Origin: Chelonoidis abingdonii
Taxonomy: Eukaryota; Chordata; Testudines; Testudinidae
Assembly (NCBI RefSeq): GCF_003597395.2
Contig: NC_133773.1
Coordinates: 143,706,909-143,770,908 of the forward strand
Length of the DNA stretch: 64,000 nucleotides
Reading direction: 5' to 3'
Below, in pieces: positions 45,722 through 57,300 of the stretch. A program made the position numbers and the translations under genes. The notes below the pieces were generated by a model that was not told the DNA's origin, made no database searches, and was given only the letters and a program-made list of their open reading frames with translations. Within the stretch, counting starts at the first letter, position 1; each line of letters begins with the position of its first letter.

Positions 45722-46894
45722 AATGAGGAGTTTGGGCATTTTCTTAGTGTAACTTATTTTATTTCCACTAGCTACACCAGTCCTTGAACTTTGGTATTTT
45801 TGGAGGAGGTGTGGGGGGAGAAATTAATCCCAGTGTCCTTCTCACCAAATTCTGGTGTTAGCGTTCTATTTTGCCTCTCTATTTTCTCCCTGCGGATGGA
45901 ATTGGAGAAATCTTCTCCTTTTTCTGTCCTGTGCTTTCAGGTAGCATCTCTGTGCACTGCTAAACAGCTGCCATGCTTTCCCCCAGAGGTGGCTGCACTT
46001 TGGTGGTGGACAAAGTGATCCCTCTGTAATTTGTACATCAACTTATAGAGATGTTTAAGACAGTATAAAGTTTATTATTCAACCAAAAGTGATGGGGCTT
46101 AAGAGAGTTTGTATGTAGATAGAATGAAAAATTCCCTCAACTGCAGAAATCCTTGGGTTAGATTCCATGGCTTGTGCTATGCAGGAGGTCAGACTAGATG
46201 GGGTTAAAATCTAATAATAAAAATTTATAATTGTTAAAATAAAAATCTATGATATAATAATTATCAAATCATCCATTAATTTCCTCATTCTTATCCTGAA
46301 TCTATCTGTAAAACTTACCCGCTTGCAATGACAAGCAAAGCAAGGAAACGCCAGAATGAAAATGGAGGAGTAGGTAAATGAGAAAAACTAATGAGCAGAG
46401 CACAGAATGAAGACTGCCTGGAAAGGGAATGGAAGAGGCAGAATGGAGAGATATACTTTCCTTGAACCAGGAGAGAGCCTCTAAGAACTGAGCTGGGAGG
46501 CTTTTATGGATCGTGCCCCAGCCAAGATAAGCTACTCAGTTATATTTGTTCAGCATATTTCAAGTAATAAGACACCCCAGAGTGTATAATAATGTGTTGG
46601 GATAACCCCATGCTTCTTATGCTGGAAGAGAAGATGGAGCAACATCACAGACTGCTTAAATCACAGGGGAAGAGGTCTTCTCCCTGCAGAATGAATGGCC
46701 CAGAGTGACTACCAGATAGACTTATTTCAGGAGAATTTCTTTATTTCATGGTGTTCGATTTAGCTGAAGCAACAGATGCCATTCTAAGATAAGGCAACAT
46801 GTTCTCTATTAAATGTAGAGTGTTGGCCTTGCAGATCACAGGAAAGCTGTGTGCCTAGTTATTGGCGCAAGAGATGCCCGGGTTCTAGTCCCTG
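45722..46894. other. Unassigned DNA; CR1 3' scrap at 46150-46205
   Basis: GATTCCATGGCTTGTGCTAT, GCAGGAGGTCAGACTAGATG is a short plus-strand CR1 tail leading into an AT-rich tract (46206-46275). No gene seen. Confidence 0.5.
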
Positions 46895-47046
46895 CTCTGG
46901 AAGAGGAGTGGGGTCTAGTGGTTAGAGTAGCAGAGGGGAATTGGGAGTCAGAATTCCAGGGTTCTAGTCCTAGTTGTGCCATTTGTGCACTGTATCTCCT
47001 GGGGCAAATGACTTCACCTCTCTCAGCCTCAATTGAAAAATGGCAA
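46895..47046 (+). mobile_element. MIR-type SINE
   Basis: GGTCTAGTGGTTAGAGTAGC, GGGAGTCAGAATTCCAGGGT (tRNA-like B-box area), GGGCAAATGACTTCACCTCT and CAGCCTCAATTGAAAAATGG follow the full MIR order. Confidence 0.85.
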
Positions 47047-47412
47047 TCGTAATTGTTCTAGGGCCCAGCCCCAGAGCAAGGCCCATGAGCACAGAAGCAA
47101 GTCACTGGCCAGTGCCCCCTTGTGGCTGGGGGCATGAGTTGCTGGGTCTTCCCCTGGATCACCTCCATCTGGGTCTTCTGTGGCCTAGCCCCCTGGCCAG
47201 GTCACTTAAAAAGTCAGTCCCCTACCAGGGCACACCAAGTCCCCAAACCAATAGCGCCTTCACCCATAGCCCAAAAGGAACATCATCAAAAGGTCTTTTG
47301 CCCCTTTCTTCTCACTCCTCTCACAGCCCTGACTCCTGAGCTGGCGTTGGCAGGTGTCTCGTTTTCAATCGGAACGGCTGGTCGAAAAGGGACCCTTGTG
47401 GCCGACCGGGCC

Positions 47413-48340
47413 TGTCATAAGTAGATAGGTAAGGGTTAATTTTCTTTTACCTGCAAAGGGTGAACAAAGGGGGAACCAAGCACCTGACCAGAGGACCAAT
47501 CAGAGACCTGGATTTTTTTTTAAAGTCTGGGAGGGGACTGGAAACTCGGGGTCTTTTTTTGTTTTCCTCGGCTGTGAGTAAACAAGCTTTTCTTCTAACT
47601 CCATCTTCTTTCAAATATTCTACTATCAAGTGTGAGTACAAAGGAACCAAAGTAATCAGCTGTGATGTGCTTTGATTTGTATTTACATGGGTGTTGATGT
47701 GCTGGACTGGTTTAATTGGGCTATCTTTTAAATCAGACTGTTTATTCATATTTTCTTATAAGCAAGAGCCTGTATTGATCTCTTAATGCAGTATTATTGT
47801 TTTGTATTTTCTTTCTTTTTATATAAAGTTTTCTTTTTAAAACTTGTGGAAGTTTCTTTTCCTAGTGAGGCAGAGGGGAGAGGAATCTCTGTGCCCAGAG
47901 CTCTGTTATATCGGTGACAGGCTAGAGGGGGGAGGGAAAAGCCCAAGCTCTGTGTCTTACTTTCCTATTGTCCCAGGGCGGGAAAAGGCTACGGGACAAA
48001 GGGAGGGGGAATCTCTTGTGTGAGCTGACTAGGTGAATGCATAGCCTCGGGGAAGCTAGATTGCCTCTCTGGTTGTATTCAAAGGGAATAGGACAGCATC
48101 GCACCGGCTAACCCAGAAAAGGGGGGGGAGCTGGGGATGAGATAGGGAAACCCAGGGGTCTGGGTCTTGGGGGGGTCCCCCAGGGAAAGGTTGGGGTGAC
48201 TCAGGGTGACTAGGAACCCTAAAAATCCTGGTTGGTGGCAGCAATATCAGATCCAAGCTGGGTATAATCTTGGGGAAGGTTCACAGTAAACACTCAGATT
48301 TTGAACGCTAAGTCCAGATTTGAGACAGACGTTTACCACA
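47413..48340 (+). mobile_element. Solo LTR, TSD GGGCC
   Basis: Exact GGGCC at 47408-47412 and 48341-48345. It starts TGTCATAAGTAGATAGG and ends GTTTACCACA, the TG...CA form of a retroviral LTR. A TATA-like word (TTTTATATAAAG) sits at about 47818. It shares its 5' block and its 3' block (GGTTGGTGGCAGCAATATCA against the inverted counterpart at 33802) with the solo LTR at 33714-34595. No internal retroviral genes. Confidence 0.88.
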
Positions 48341-49212
48341 GGGCCATTAAAAGTCCGGTCATCAGCACAGCAGGGGCCCGGGGCTAAGGCAGGCTCCCTG
48401 CTTGCCTAGCTCTGCATGGCTCCAGGAAGCAGCCACCAGGTCGCTGCGGCCCCTAGGTTCCTGGGTGGCCAGGGAGGCTCCATGCAGTGCCCCTGCCCCT
48501 AGTGCCGGTGCCGCCGCTCCCATTGGCTGAGATCTGCCACCAACGGGAGCTGCAGGGGCGGCGCTTGCGGGCACGAGCAGAGCCTCCCTGGCAGCCCACG
48601 TGCCCAAGGGCTACACTGCAGGGACCTGGTGGCCACTTCCTGGGAATCGCAGAAAGCATCCTGGGGACCCCACACCCTGAACCTGTGCCAGCACCCCAAC
48701 TCCCTGCCTCAGTCCAGAGTACCCTCCCTCACCCAAACTACCTCCTGGAGACTGCACCCCTCCAATACCCTGCCCCAGCCTGGAGCCCCCTCCTGCATCC
48801 CAAACCCATAATCCCAGACCCCACTCCAGGGCTCACACCCTGAGCTGGAGCCTAGACCTCCCAGCCCCAGCCCATGGCCCCTCCTGTGCCCCAAACCCCT
48901 CATCCTGTGCCCCACCCCAGAGCTTCCCCCCCAGCCAGAGTCTTCACCCCCCCCTACACACACACACACACTCCAATCCCCTGCCCCAGACCAGAGCCCT
49001 CTCCCGCAGACCCAGACCCACCCCAGGGCTGGCACATCCAGCCAGAGCCCTCACCCCACTCCTCCACCCCAATCCCAACCCCCTGCCCCAGCCCAGTGCA
49101 AGTGAGTGACGGTGGGCGAGTGCGAGCAACAGAGGGTGGGGGGATAGAGCAAGTGGGGGCAGGTCCTCAAGGAAGGGGCGGGGCAGAGGTGTTCGGTTTT
49201 GTGAGTTTAGAA

Positions 49213-49500
49213 CAGTGGTACCCAACACAGTGCCCGCGGGCACCAGGGCACCCGCCGGAGCATCTATGTGCGCCCACGTACTGGCCAGTGGACAAGCATC
49301 CACCGAAATGCCACCGAAAAGCGGCGTCACCAAGAGACGTCGCCACCAAAATGCAGCTGATTTTCGGCGACATTTCGGCAGCGATGCGTCTTGGTGACGC
49401 TGCTTTTTGGCAGCATTTAGGTGGATGCTTGTCCGCTGGCCATGGTCCTCGGTGGCTCATCATCCAGCACCCGCCACCCGGAAAAGGTTGGGGACCACTG
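49213..49500. mobile_element. hAT-type MITE, 8-bp TSD GTTTAGAA
   Basis: Exact GTTTAGAA at 49205-49212 and 49501-49508. Ends CAGTGGTACCCAAC and GTTGGGGACCACTG are inverted repeats. The interior has further inverted words (GGACAAGCATCCACCGAAAT against AGGTGGATGCTTGTCC). It is inserted near the 3' end of the GC-rich element. Confidence 0.9.
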
Positions 49501-49759
49501 GTTTAGAAAGTTGGCCATGCTATCCTGAGGCTTTCTCCTGGGACCACAAGTACAACTTCCAACTATCCCTCTCCATCCCTGAGACCCTGCCCCCTGGCCA
49601 GGCTGGACCATTAAGAGCCACCGAAGGAACTCAGGCCATTGTGGGGAGCCTCAGGCCCTCCACCTGCCCTGGGCGGTGTGCCCTGTGGGTGAGACACAGG
49701 CCCGGGCTGCTCCTAAATACCTTTGTGGATCTGGGCCATGCCTCACAGAGGGGTTGTGA

Positions 49760-50181
49760 GAAGAGTTGATCAAAAATTGGGGTGAGAAGTTCCCTGTGTA
49801 TTTTTTCACAGGCAAATTGTCCTTCTGGTTTCTCCCAGGAAATTTTGGAACAAAACTGAACCATGAATTTCTTCCTTAAAACGGTAAAAAAAAAAAAAAA
49901 AAGATTGAAAAAGTGGGATTTGTTTCCCTTCCCTTTCCAGTGCTCTAGAGTTGCTTTCAAATTAGCAAAAGTTGGAAGAGCATCAGAGAGTGCCTGGGGG
50001 GACCCCATCATTTCAAAGTGAAAAACATTGAGGGTGGGGGTTTCTAAACAAAACATTCCAGAACATTGAAGAATTTCTTCAAAACCCACCAAGATTTTTT
50101 CAGTGAAAAATGTCATTTTTGACAAAACCCTATTCTACAGCGAAATCACCCCTTCTGTCAGAAAAATGTTGACTGGCTCTA
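49760..50181. mobile_element. AT-rich MITE with A18 run
   Basis: Runs from GTTGATCAAAAATTGGGG to TGTTGACTGGCTCTAG, similar in style to 13881-14177. It contains A18 at 49886-49903. Boundaries approximate. Confidence 0.55.
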
Positions 50182-51059
50182 GCTGTGATCTTAAGGAGCC
50201 TGCATCAAGCCTGTTGAGATCGTCAGGCAAAGGCCCTGCAGAAGTGAGAAGTTTTGTGACCTTCTCTCTCTCTTTAGTTTAAGTACCAGGGTTTGCTTTC
50301 CCCTCACAAATGCCTTCTATGTGACATTGCTGACACAAAGAGAGTGAAATTCCCCCCATGCAGGGGATCAGCACAATAAAATCTCAGCACTCTTCACATC
50401 CTCCTCAGAGAAGTTAGGGGCTGTTCTGGGATCTCCCTGTTATAATTAGCTTGAGATGGGGAAGATCTTTTGCTAAACACTTCAATATTTGGGTGCCAGG
50501 ATCTCAGGATTTGGGTCCCAGATACTACCGGATGGGGACCATATAGGTAGATAGTTTTGAATCTATCTTCTTTTCTTATCGATCAATCATCTAATCTGGC
50601 TGAGCTTCTAATTCTAGGTGACGGTTAAAGCAAGGGGTTGGTTCTTATATTATCCTGGCTGCTTTGCCTATTGATAATCACAGTCTCTCTACTGACTCAA
50701 TCTAATTAAGTTCTCAGTGAATCTTTGCTTCGCCGATGACCGATCTTCATAGAGAATGCCTATAAGGCTGGGTTACAGTGAAGCAACCAGTGTTCTGAAA
50801 ATTATGCCACTGAATACTTTATTGGACAAACTTTTCCCTCCTTTTCTGCTTGTGGGTTGGCTGCACTTAGGTCTCGGTTGTCTTCACAGATAATTGGTAT
50901 TTGAAATAAATACTAACTCATCAGCATTTCAATTATATTAATTGATTTAGAGTCCTTCAAGGACTAGACAGGTAGAGATGGGTTACGTTTGCTGAGGCAT
51001 TTAAGAGGAAAATATTCCAGGATATCTTTGCACTGAGACACAGTTCAGGATCTGTAAGA
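50182..51059. other. Unassigned DNA, upstream part may belong to the LINE remnant
   Basis: No gene recognised. 50940-51059 could be an extension of the LINE remnant that begins at about 51060. Confidence 0.3.
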
Positions 51060-51480
51060 CCTATGTCCTACCTGTATTGCTCTGTGGGTCAGAAACCTGA
51101 ACCCTCTTACAGGCAGACTTGGAGCAGCTAGATGCGTTCCATAAGCTTGATCAGCATCAAATCCTGAGTGTAAAGAGATTGACACTGAGTGAAAAGTCTC
51201 AGTTTTGCAGATCTGGCCTCCCTTGCGGCATTGCATACTCTTTGGCCATGGCTCCAGGACAGACAAAACACCCCAGCATGCTGTGCTCTCAAACTTTCCA
51301 TCCATGTGAAGGGCTGCATGACCTGGTGGTGGCCAAGTGGCCGCTCCAGAGATTTGTGGATTTGCAGGATTGAGCCAGAGCTGGGAATTTCTCTGCACCA
51401 TGGCTGGTGTGACACCATCAACCGTGGTTGCTCCGGCAGGCACAAGGGTCCTTAGTAGATTACACATGTTTGATGACTGT
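51060..51480 (+). pseudogene. Non-LTR retrotransposon C-terminal remnant (RTE-like)
   Basis: One frame reads FRICKTYVLPVLLCGSET, stop, TLLQADLEQLDAFH, then HQILSVK. This is the LYGSETWTL...RLEAFHxRCLRxIL signature found at the C-terminal end of RTE/BovB-like and some related LINE ORFs. The W of ETW has become a stop. Later residues are poorly matched. It differs from both the CR1 and L2-like remnants, so it is a third LINE lineage. The exact clade is not resolved. Confidence 0.6.
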
Positions 51481-51559
51481 ATTCTGCCCTAGATTGAGGT
51501 CTCTGCAATGTTACCTTTTAATATCCCATGTCTCTATAAATTATATTTTGTATCACAGC

Positions 51560-51890
51560 AAGGTGTGGAGGCCCCAATCAGTATCAGGGCCCTGTTGTGC
51601 TGAGAGCGGTACAAACCCATCGCAAGAGATGATCTCTGCTCCAAATCTAAATAGATAAGGAAAGGGTTAATAATGATGGTCTATACTGGACTCTTCATCT
51701 ATAGATCTCAAAGTGCTTTGCAAAGGAGGACAGGATCACAATCCCCATTTCACAGATGGGGAAACTGAGGAACTGAGTGGGGAAGTGACTTTCCAAGACC
51801 CCCCAGTGGCAGAGCCAGGATTAGAACCCATCTCTCCTGAGTCCCCAGTCTGGTGCATTAGCCATTAGGCAATGTTGCTTTCCCCATTAG
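51560..51890 (-). mobile_element. Ancient MIR-like SINE, antisense
   Basis: GAGGCCCCAATCAGTATCAG, GCTGAGAGCGGTACAAACCC, then CCCATTTCACAGATGGGGAA, ACTGAGGAACTGAG, CCAGTGGCAGAGCCAGGATT and AGAACCCATCTCTCCTGAGT, the inverted MIR order. Confidence 0.8.
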
Positions 51891-53310
51891 TATCCTCATT
51901 TTCTCTGAGGCACAAGAGAGGTTAAAGGCCAGCTCCTCAAAGGTGTTCAGGCTCCTAAATCTCCATTGATTTCAATGGAGGAGCTTAAATACCTATGAGA
52001 ATCTGGGCCTAAGTGACTTACCCAAGTCTGTAACAGAGCTGGGAAATGACACCCACCCCAGTGCCTTAGCTACAAGAACAACTTTCCCCTCCCTTGCTAG
52101 TCATTAAGTGCTAGAGTCCAGCTGCTTGATTCCTAGTCAAACCTGTGCAGGTCAAGGTGTTCTGGAGATGCACGAGTCTCTGTTCCAACCAGCCTGGACC
52201 TTTGAGATGAGGCATCTGGCATGAGAGAGAGAGAACCCTGTCTGCAGGGAAACAGTTCAGCTCAAGTCTAGATGCAATGTTTCAGGGGGAGCAGGTCAGA
52301 CAGGCTGGGAGAAGATGAGGAGAGCAATCTTGTCTGTCCTCCTCAGCAGCACCATGGAGAACACTACCACAGAGACTTCAACCAGCCTGGAACCCCAATC
52401 CCAGCACTGAGAGATGGGATGAGGGTGTGAGAAGGGGCTGGTATTGTGGCTACATCACCAGGAGCCAGGATATCCAGCCCCTTGTCTCTTCTCAGCTCTC
52501 GCACAGACCCACATGCAACTTGGCAAATCTCTCTCCCTCTCTCTGACTCAGTTTCCCCAGTGGGGGGAATACTCGCTATCTCATGGGGGCTGGGGATAGG
52601 CTGTAAGGCACTTGGTGATCCTCAGATGAACAGAGCTATAGACAGGCAAAACTTGCTTACAGGAGCTGGCTATACACCTTTTCTCTTGACAATGCAGAAT
52701 CTTTGAGGGCTTGAAAAATGCAAACTCTTTGTCTAACAAAATCCTTAGTGTGCTGCCAGTTCAAAGAGCCAAGCGGTGGTCAGCTGCCATCAGAAACAGC
52801 TGTTCCCAGGGGAACTGATAAATCCTGGAACTGATTATGAGCTGCAGATCCTTTCAGCTCTTGATTGCTAGCTAGGATAGTGGCTGGCCATTAGGGGGAA
52901 GCCAGCGTGTCTGGTGCTGCCATGTTCTGCCGTCTCCACACCTGTCTAAGTTCTCTAAAAAGGAGCTTTGCCTTAATATCAGTCATGCAATGTCACCCCC
53001 GCTGCCCCATCTATCTTAGCGGCAGTGTGACCTGATGTTTCTACTTCAAAGCACTTTTCATCCTAAAGTACTTCTCCGATGATACAGTATATGATGTATG
53101 TACCTCAAATATACCAATACAGCCACAGCAGCTGTTTAACTGTGAGCAGCATCCAGTTTAGACTACATGGGGGTTCGGTAGGCACAAGATTCATGTGTGG
53201 AGACTCAGGTTGAAATTTGGACTGGTCCCTGGGGTTCAGAAGCTCGTAAATCCAAAGCATCCGGTGCTGGCTACTATGGGAGGTGGGTTAGTGGGCAAGA
53301 CAGACCCCTG
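51891..53310. other. Unassigned DNA with a plus-strand MIR at 52490-52650
   Basis: CTCTCTGACTCAGTTTCCCC and CTGTAAGGCACTTGGTGATC are a MIR 3' half. The remainder has no named repeat or gene. Confidence 0.4.
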
Positions 53311-53434
53311 TTGGGGTGACCAGATGTACTGATTTTATAGAGAGTGTCCCAATATTTGGGGCTTTTTTTATATGGGTTCCTATTACCCCCCACCCTCATC
53401 TCGATTTTTCACACTTTCTATCTGGTCACCCTAA
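53311..53434. mobile_element. Short MITE with GGTGACCAGAT ends
   Basis: 124-bp element starting TTGGGGTGACCAGATG and ending ATCTGGTCACCCTAA, 15-bp inverted termini with one mismatch. The interior has the symmetrical words AGTGTCCCAATATTTGGGGC. A noisy inverted copy lies at 58600-58721 as part of the large inverted duplication. Confidence 0.85.
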
Positions 53435-53517
53435 CCCCATCCAGGTCCAGTCTGGCTCGGCCTGTGCTTCCACCAGGCCCCATGGAATCTTGGATACTAA
53501 ATTTCAATGAAGACCCT

Positions 53518-53680
53518 TAGCTCTCACCTGTGGATCCCAAAGCGCCTTGCAAAGGTGGGCAAGTATCATTATCGCTCTATTACAGGGAAAGAAACTGAGG
53601 CATGGAGATTGCTGGTGTGCCTTGCTCAAGGATACGGAGCAAGTCATCGACAGGGCTGGGAAGAAAACCCAGGTCAGTTT
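53518..53680 (-). mobile_element. MIR-type SINE, antisense
   Basis: CACCTGTGGATCCCAAAGCG, CTTGCAAAGGTGGGCAAGTA, GAAACTGAGGCATGGAGATT and CTCAAGGATACGGAGCAAG: inverted MIR. Confidence 0.75.
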
Positions 53681-53885
53681 TACATCTCATTCCAAATGTC
53701 ATCGGCTCCGGGAGCGTGATTGCTAGCTCCAGATTGGGGTATCCTCATACAGCCGCTGTGTACCCTGTGTCCATCAGGGATCATGTGTATTTGAAACACC
53801 AGGTCTGCAAGTTCCAGCCATGTTTAGCCCTGGAGCTGGCCCCATCTGGTATAGAGCTATGTTCAGAGGTCAGCTGAGCCAGGCA

Positions 53886-54338
53886 CTCAGGCAGCCGCAC
53901 AGACAGCTGCAGCGGCACAGGAGCCAGCAAACAGAGCTGCTAACAGGGGAGTTTCCAGGGGGAGGTTACAGGGGAGACTAAGGCGGAGAAACCAACAAGC
54001 CAGATAAGGGAGGGGGCAGGGGTCTGCCAGCAGCCCAGTGCTTGTTGAGGGCCTTTGGTGCGGTGTGTGGCGTGGACTGCCAGGCACAGAGTTGGAAGGC
54101 CATGAGTGAGACAGAGGCAGCAGTGAGAGACACACTGAGGATGACCGGATGTGGAAGCTGTGGCATGTACATGGTCCTGGAGGGGGCACCTGAAAGGAGT
54201 TTTGTCTGCATGAAGTGCCGCCTGATAGAGCTGCTGGAAGAAAAGATAAGAGGACTGGAGATGCAGGTGGAAACTCTGGCTGAGTTTAGAAGGGGGTTTG
54301 AGCAGCCACGAGACGATGCCGCGAAGCAGCGCCTATAA
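53886..54338 (+). mobile_element. CR1 LINE 5' end (5' UTR and start of ORF1), plus strand
   Basis: The only CR1 in the window with a sense 5' end: a GC-rich leader (GGCAGCCGCACAGACAGCTG, CCAGCAAACAGAGCTGCTAA) followed by ORF1. It should continue for about 4 kb of CR1 on the plus strand, but at about 54338 it stops and antisense CR1 sequence follows. That abrupt switch is the inner breakpoint of the inverted duplication. Confidence 0.85.
54102..54338 (+). pseudogene. CR1 ORF1 N-terminal fragment
   Basis: From MSETEAAV the frame runs through CGSCGMYMVLEGAPE, SFVCMKCRLIELLEEKIRG and LEMQVETLAEFRRGF. The two CxxC-type pairs fit the zinc-binding head of CR1 ORF1 proteins, followed by a predicted short coiled coil. 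An upstream in-frame ATG at 54042 exists, but MSETE is preferred because it starts the conserved part. The frame is intact until the breakpoint, so this CR1 may be young. Truncated by the assembly join, so function cannot be judged. Confidence 0.75.
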
Positions 54339-57300
54339 GAATATAAGGACACAAACACCTAACCTTGATGGATATTACTTCCTGATCTCTAAATGATAAA
54401 CTGGCATTTGTTTTTTAAACGGCGCATATCGCATTGGCGCTCAACAGACATCCTGCTATCAACCAAATACCCAAGGTCCTCTCCTCCTCTGTTGCTTCAA
54501 CTGATGCGTTCCCACAACGTATCATCTAAATTCTATTATATCCTAAGTGCATGAGACTCACTTTCACTATATATATCATCCTATATATTACCAAGTTATT
54601 ACATGATACTGTCCATCAGTCCATCTTTCCTGCAAGAGTATCCGGTCCTTCCTGCGTTAGGCAATACCCCCATTTTGTGTCATCCACAAACTTTATACAC
54701 TATTCCCGCTCTTTGTGAAGTGACGTAATTAAAAAGCGTCAAATAAGATCGGCCCCAAAACGATCCTTGAGGGACCCTACTAGAGTAACCTCTTCCAGCC
54801 GTCGACAGTATCACCGGTCAGTACGACCCGCTGGAGCTCTCCCTTTACCAGTTCTTAATCCACCGTAACAACTTTCATATTTCATCCATTTTCTCCAATT
54901 TAACTAACAGTTCCCCAGTGGAACCCGGTCAAATGCCTTACTGAAACGAGGTAAATGTAGAAGTCTAACCATTTACCTTTGTTTCTAAGTAATCGCGTGC
55001 ATCTTCCTCGAAAGAAGGGAGTCAGGGTTGGATTTTGGGCCTACTTACCTTTAGGTAAGATCCAATAGTGTGCAATTCGTCCCATTACGATGACCTCAAT
55101 TCTTAACTACTTCTCCTTTTAAAATTTTCCAAGCAGCTTACGATCTAGCATGCTCAAGGTGCTACAGAGCCTAGTAGTTAAACGCGGATCACCTTTTTTT
55201 CCTGTTTCTTAAAAAATAGAAGCTACGTTAATAATTCGCCATCGTTATGGTAAAACCACCCGGTTACCCCGATTGTGATGAAAAATTCTCGACTAATGCT
55301 GGTCTCGAATTTCATGCTTCGCCGAGTTCCTTTAATATTGATGGAGATTGTCCGGGCCCCCAATTTTTGTCGCCATTAGACTGTTCAGTTTATCTCTACC
55401 TCAGATGCTGGTAATATCACTCAATACGCTCATTCCCGTTTATGCATCCCCCAGTCATCCTCTAAACTGCCTCACTAGTCTTATTACAAGTACTGAGGCA
55501 ACGTATTATTTAATATTGGGCCATGCCTAGGTTATCTTAACCTCCATTCCATCTCAGGTAAGCGGCCCCACTTCTCTCTTTCTTTGTTTCTTTTATTTAT
55601 GTGCCTGTAAACCTTTTAGCTATGGTTTTAATTCCATTTGCAGGGTCCAGTTTACAATGGTTTTTAGCCTTCGCTACTTTATCCTACATGTTCTGACCTC
55701 ACAGTAGCTTTTCACTTGCTAATCTCGCCATTTCTTCCAGCTCCCGTAAGCTATTTGCTTTTTCCTATCCCGTTCTAGATGCTGCTCATACAGTTGGCCT
55801 AGCAACTCCTGCTAATGGTTTTTCCCCTTTTGGATGCAGGTTCCGACAGTTTCCTTCAAACTAAAGTAATTCCCGGCACCCGATTTAAATCCACAAGTTC
55901 TTCCAGCAGCGCACTTCCCTAACTAATTTCTTAAATTCTTTAAATTACCTTGAGAAGTAAAAACCTACTATCCAAGATCTACTTTGTTATACCTCCATCT
56001 AGTTTGAACTGAAGTATGATCATCGAACCCAAGATTGTACCGACCACATTTCTATACGAGGTACCACTGCCAAGAAAAAATCTATAAAATGGCATCTCCT
56101 CTGTCGTACTGAGATCAGCTACTTGGTGAAGAAATCCATCCGCTATATACATCCAGAAAAATATGACCCTTTTTCTTGCCAAAAAGCAAACTTGGTCCTC
56201 CTTCCAAGTCCCTTAACTCTGGGAAGTTGATCTCCTGATCACACATCCCCTTAGTGTTTACTTCATAAAAGACATTAAGAGGTCTCTTCACAAATAGAGT
56301 CCGGCGTATGTAGCCAATGCCCCAGAGTCAATTATCAGGGGAGGCTTTAGTAGCTTTTCCCAGTGTGATTTTGCCCAGACAGACTCTGTCAGTTATCCAT
56401 TCCATCACTTTATTTCATTAAGTTAACCGTCATCATTGATATAGTATGCTACCCACCAACCGTTGCCTTTCTCCTGTCTTTTCTAAACAGCACATACATT
56501 CAATACCTTTTCTCCAGCAGGAGTAACATTCACCAGGTTGACGTGTTAGCCTATTAATTCCGGTTACTTCGCCAGTAGCTCCAGTCCTCCATTTTTGTAT
56601 AGGCTCTCGCAGTAGTGGATCAGACATTTTAATTTTGGCGTTGGCGCAGTGACCATCTTTTACCCGGTTGTGCACAGACATCTACCGACCAGCGATCACC
56701 AGTCCAGTCTAAGTTTTTCTAGGCAGACCGCTTTTTCTCCTTGGGGCATCTCGGGTCCACAAGCGTATGCCCTCTCACCGTTGTTACTTCCCGCTCGCAG
56801 TTAAATTCCGGCGTGGAGTCTCCTGAACAATCTCCCACCAGCTCCCCACAACTTCCTAGTTTGAAAGCTCTCTTATGAGTCGGCAAGCTCACTTAGAATC
56901 TATTTCTCTTACTTAGGTGAAGGTTCATCCTAGACAGATCGTCTGTCAATGCGTCCAATTGACCGTACATCCCAAGCCTCCTTATAGCAGCCACGTGGCC
57001 TGACCAAAGTTAATTGATAACTCTTGTCACGCTTCGTCGCCTTCTCTAGGAAACCGCAGAACATGCCCACTGAAATCAGCTGAGCCTGCGATTTCTGAGC
57101 GTCTTCCCCAGTCTGGCATGTCCTCCTTGAACAGTCCAGTGAGTAACTACACATATCCATTCGTCCGACATGAAAGGACATCAAGAACGATTCTTTCCGC
57201 CGTAGGACTTTTGAGCTCGAGGTCACATCCGTATATTAGCACCCTGGCAGACAGCACACACTTCGTTTTTCCCCGATCAGCTTAGTTTACAGACATGTCT

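Larger units (their letters stand above)
47341..49522 (+). mobile_element. GC-rich TIR element, plus strand, with two insertions
   Basis: Removing 47413-48345 and 49213-49508 leaves a sequence collinear with 8180-9114: GTTGGCAGGTGTCTCG start, GGTCGAAAAGGGACCCTT, GGCCATTAAAAGTCCGGTC, a G+C-rich block, the C-rich tract, AGGTGTTCGGTTTTGTGAG and AAAGTTGGCCATG end. TCCTGAG flanks both ends (47334-47340 and 49523-49529). Long frames such as 48874-49506 come from the C-rich tract and are not genes. Confidence 0.75.
48163..54296 (+). repeat. Left arm of a large inverted duplication
   Basis: This 6.1-kb stretch reappears in reverse complement at 57766-63492. The left arm contains clean, readable elements with intact target duplications, so it is the reliable copy. 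It starts inside the solo LTR (47413-48340) and ends inside CR1 ORF1. Confidence 0.93.

Noticed and set aside
48874..49506. 210-codon plus-strand frame rich in proline
   Set aside because: It is translation of the C-rich tract of a transposable element running into a hAT MITE.
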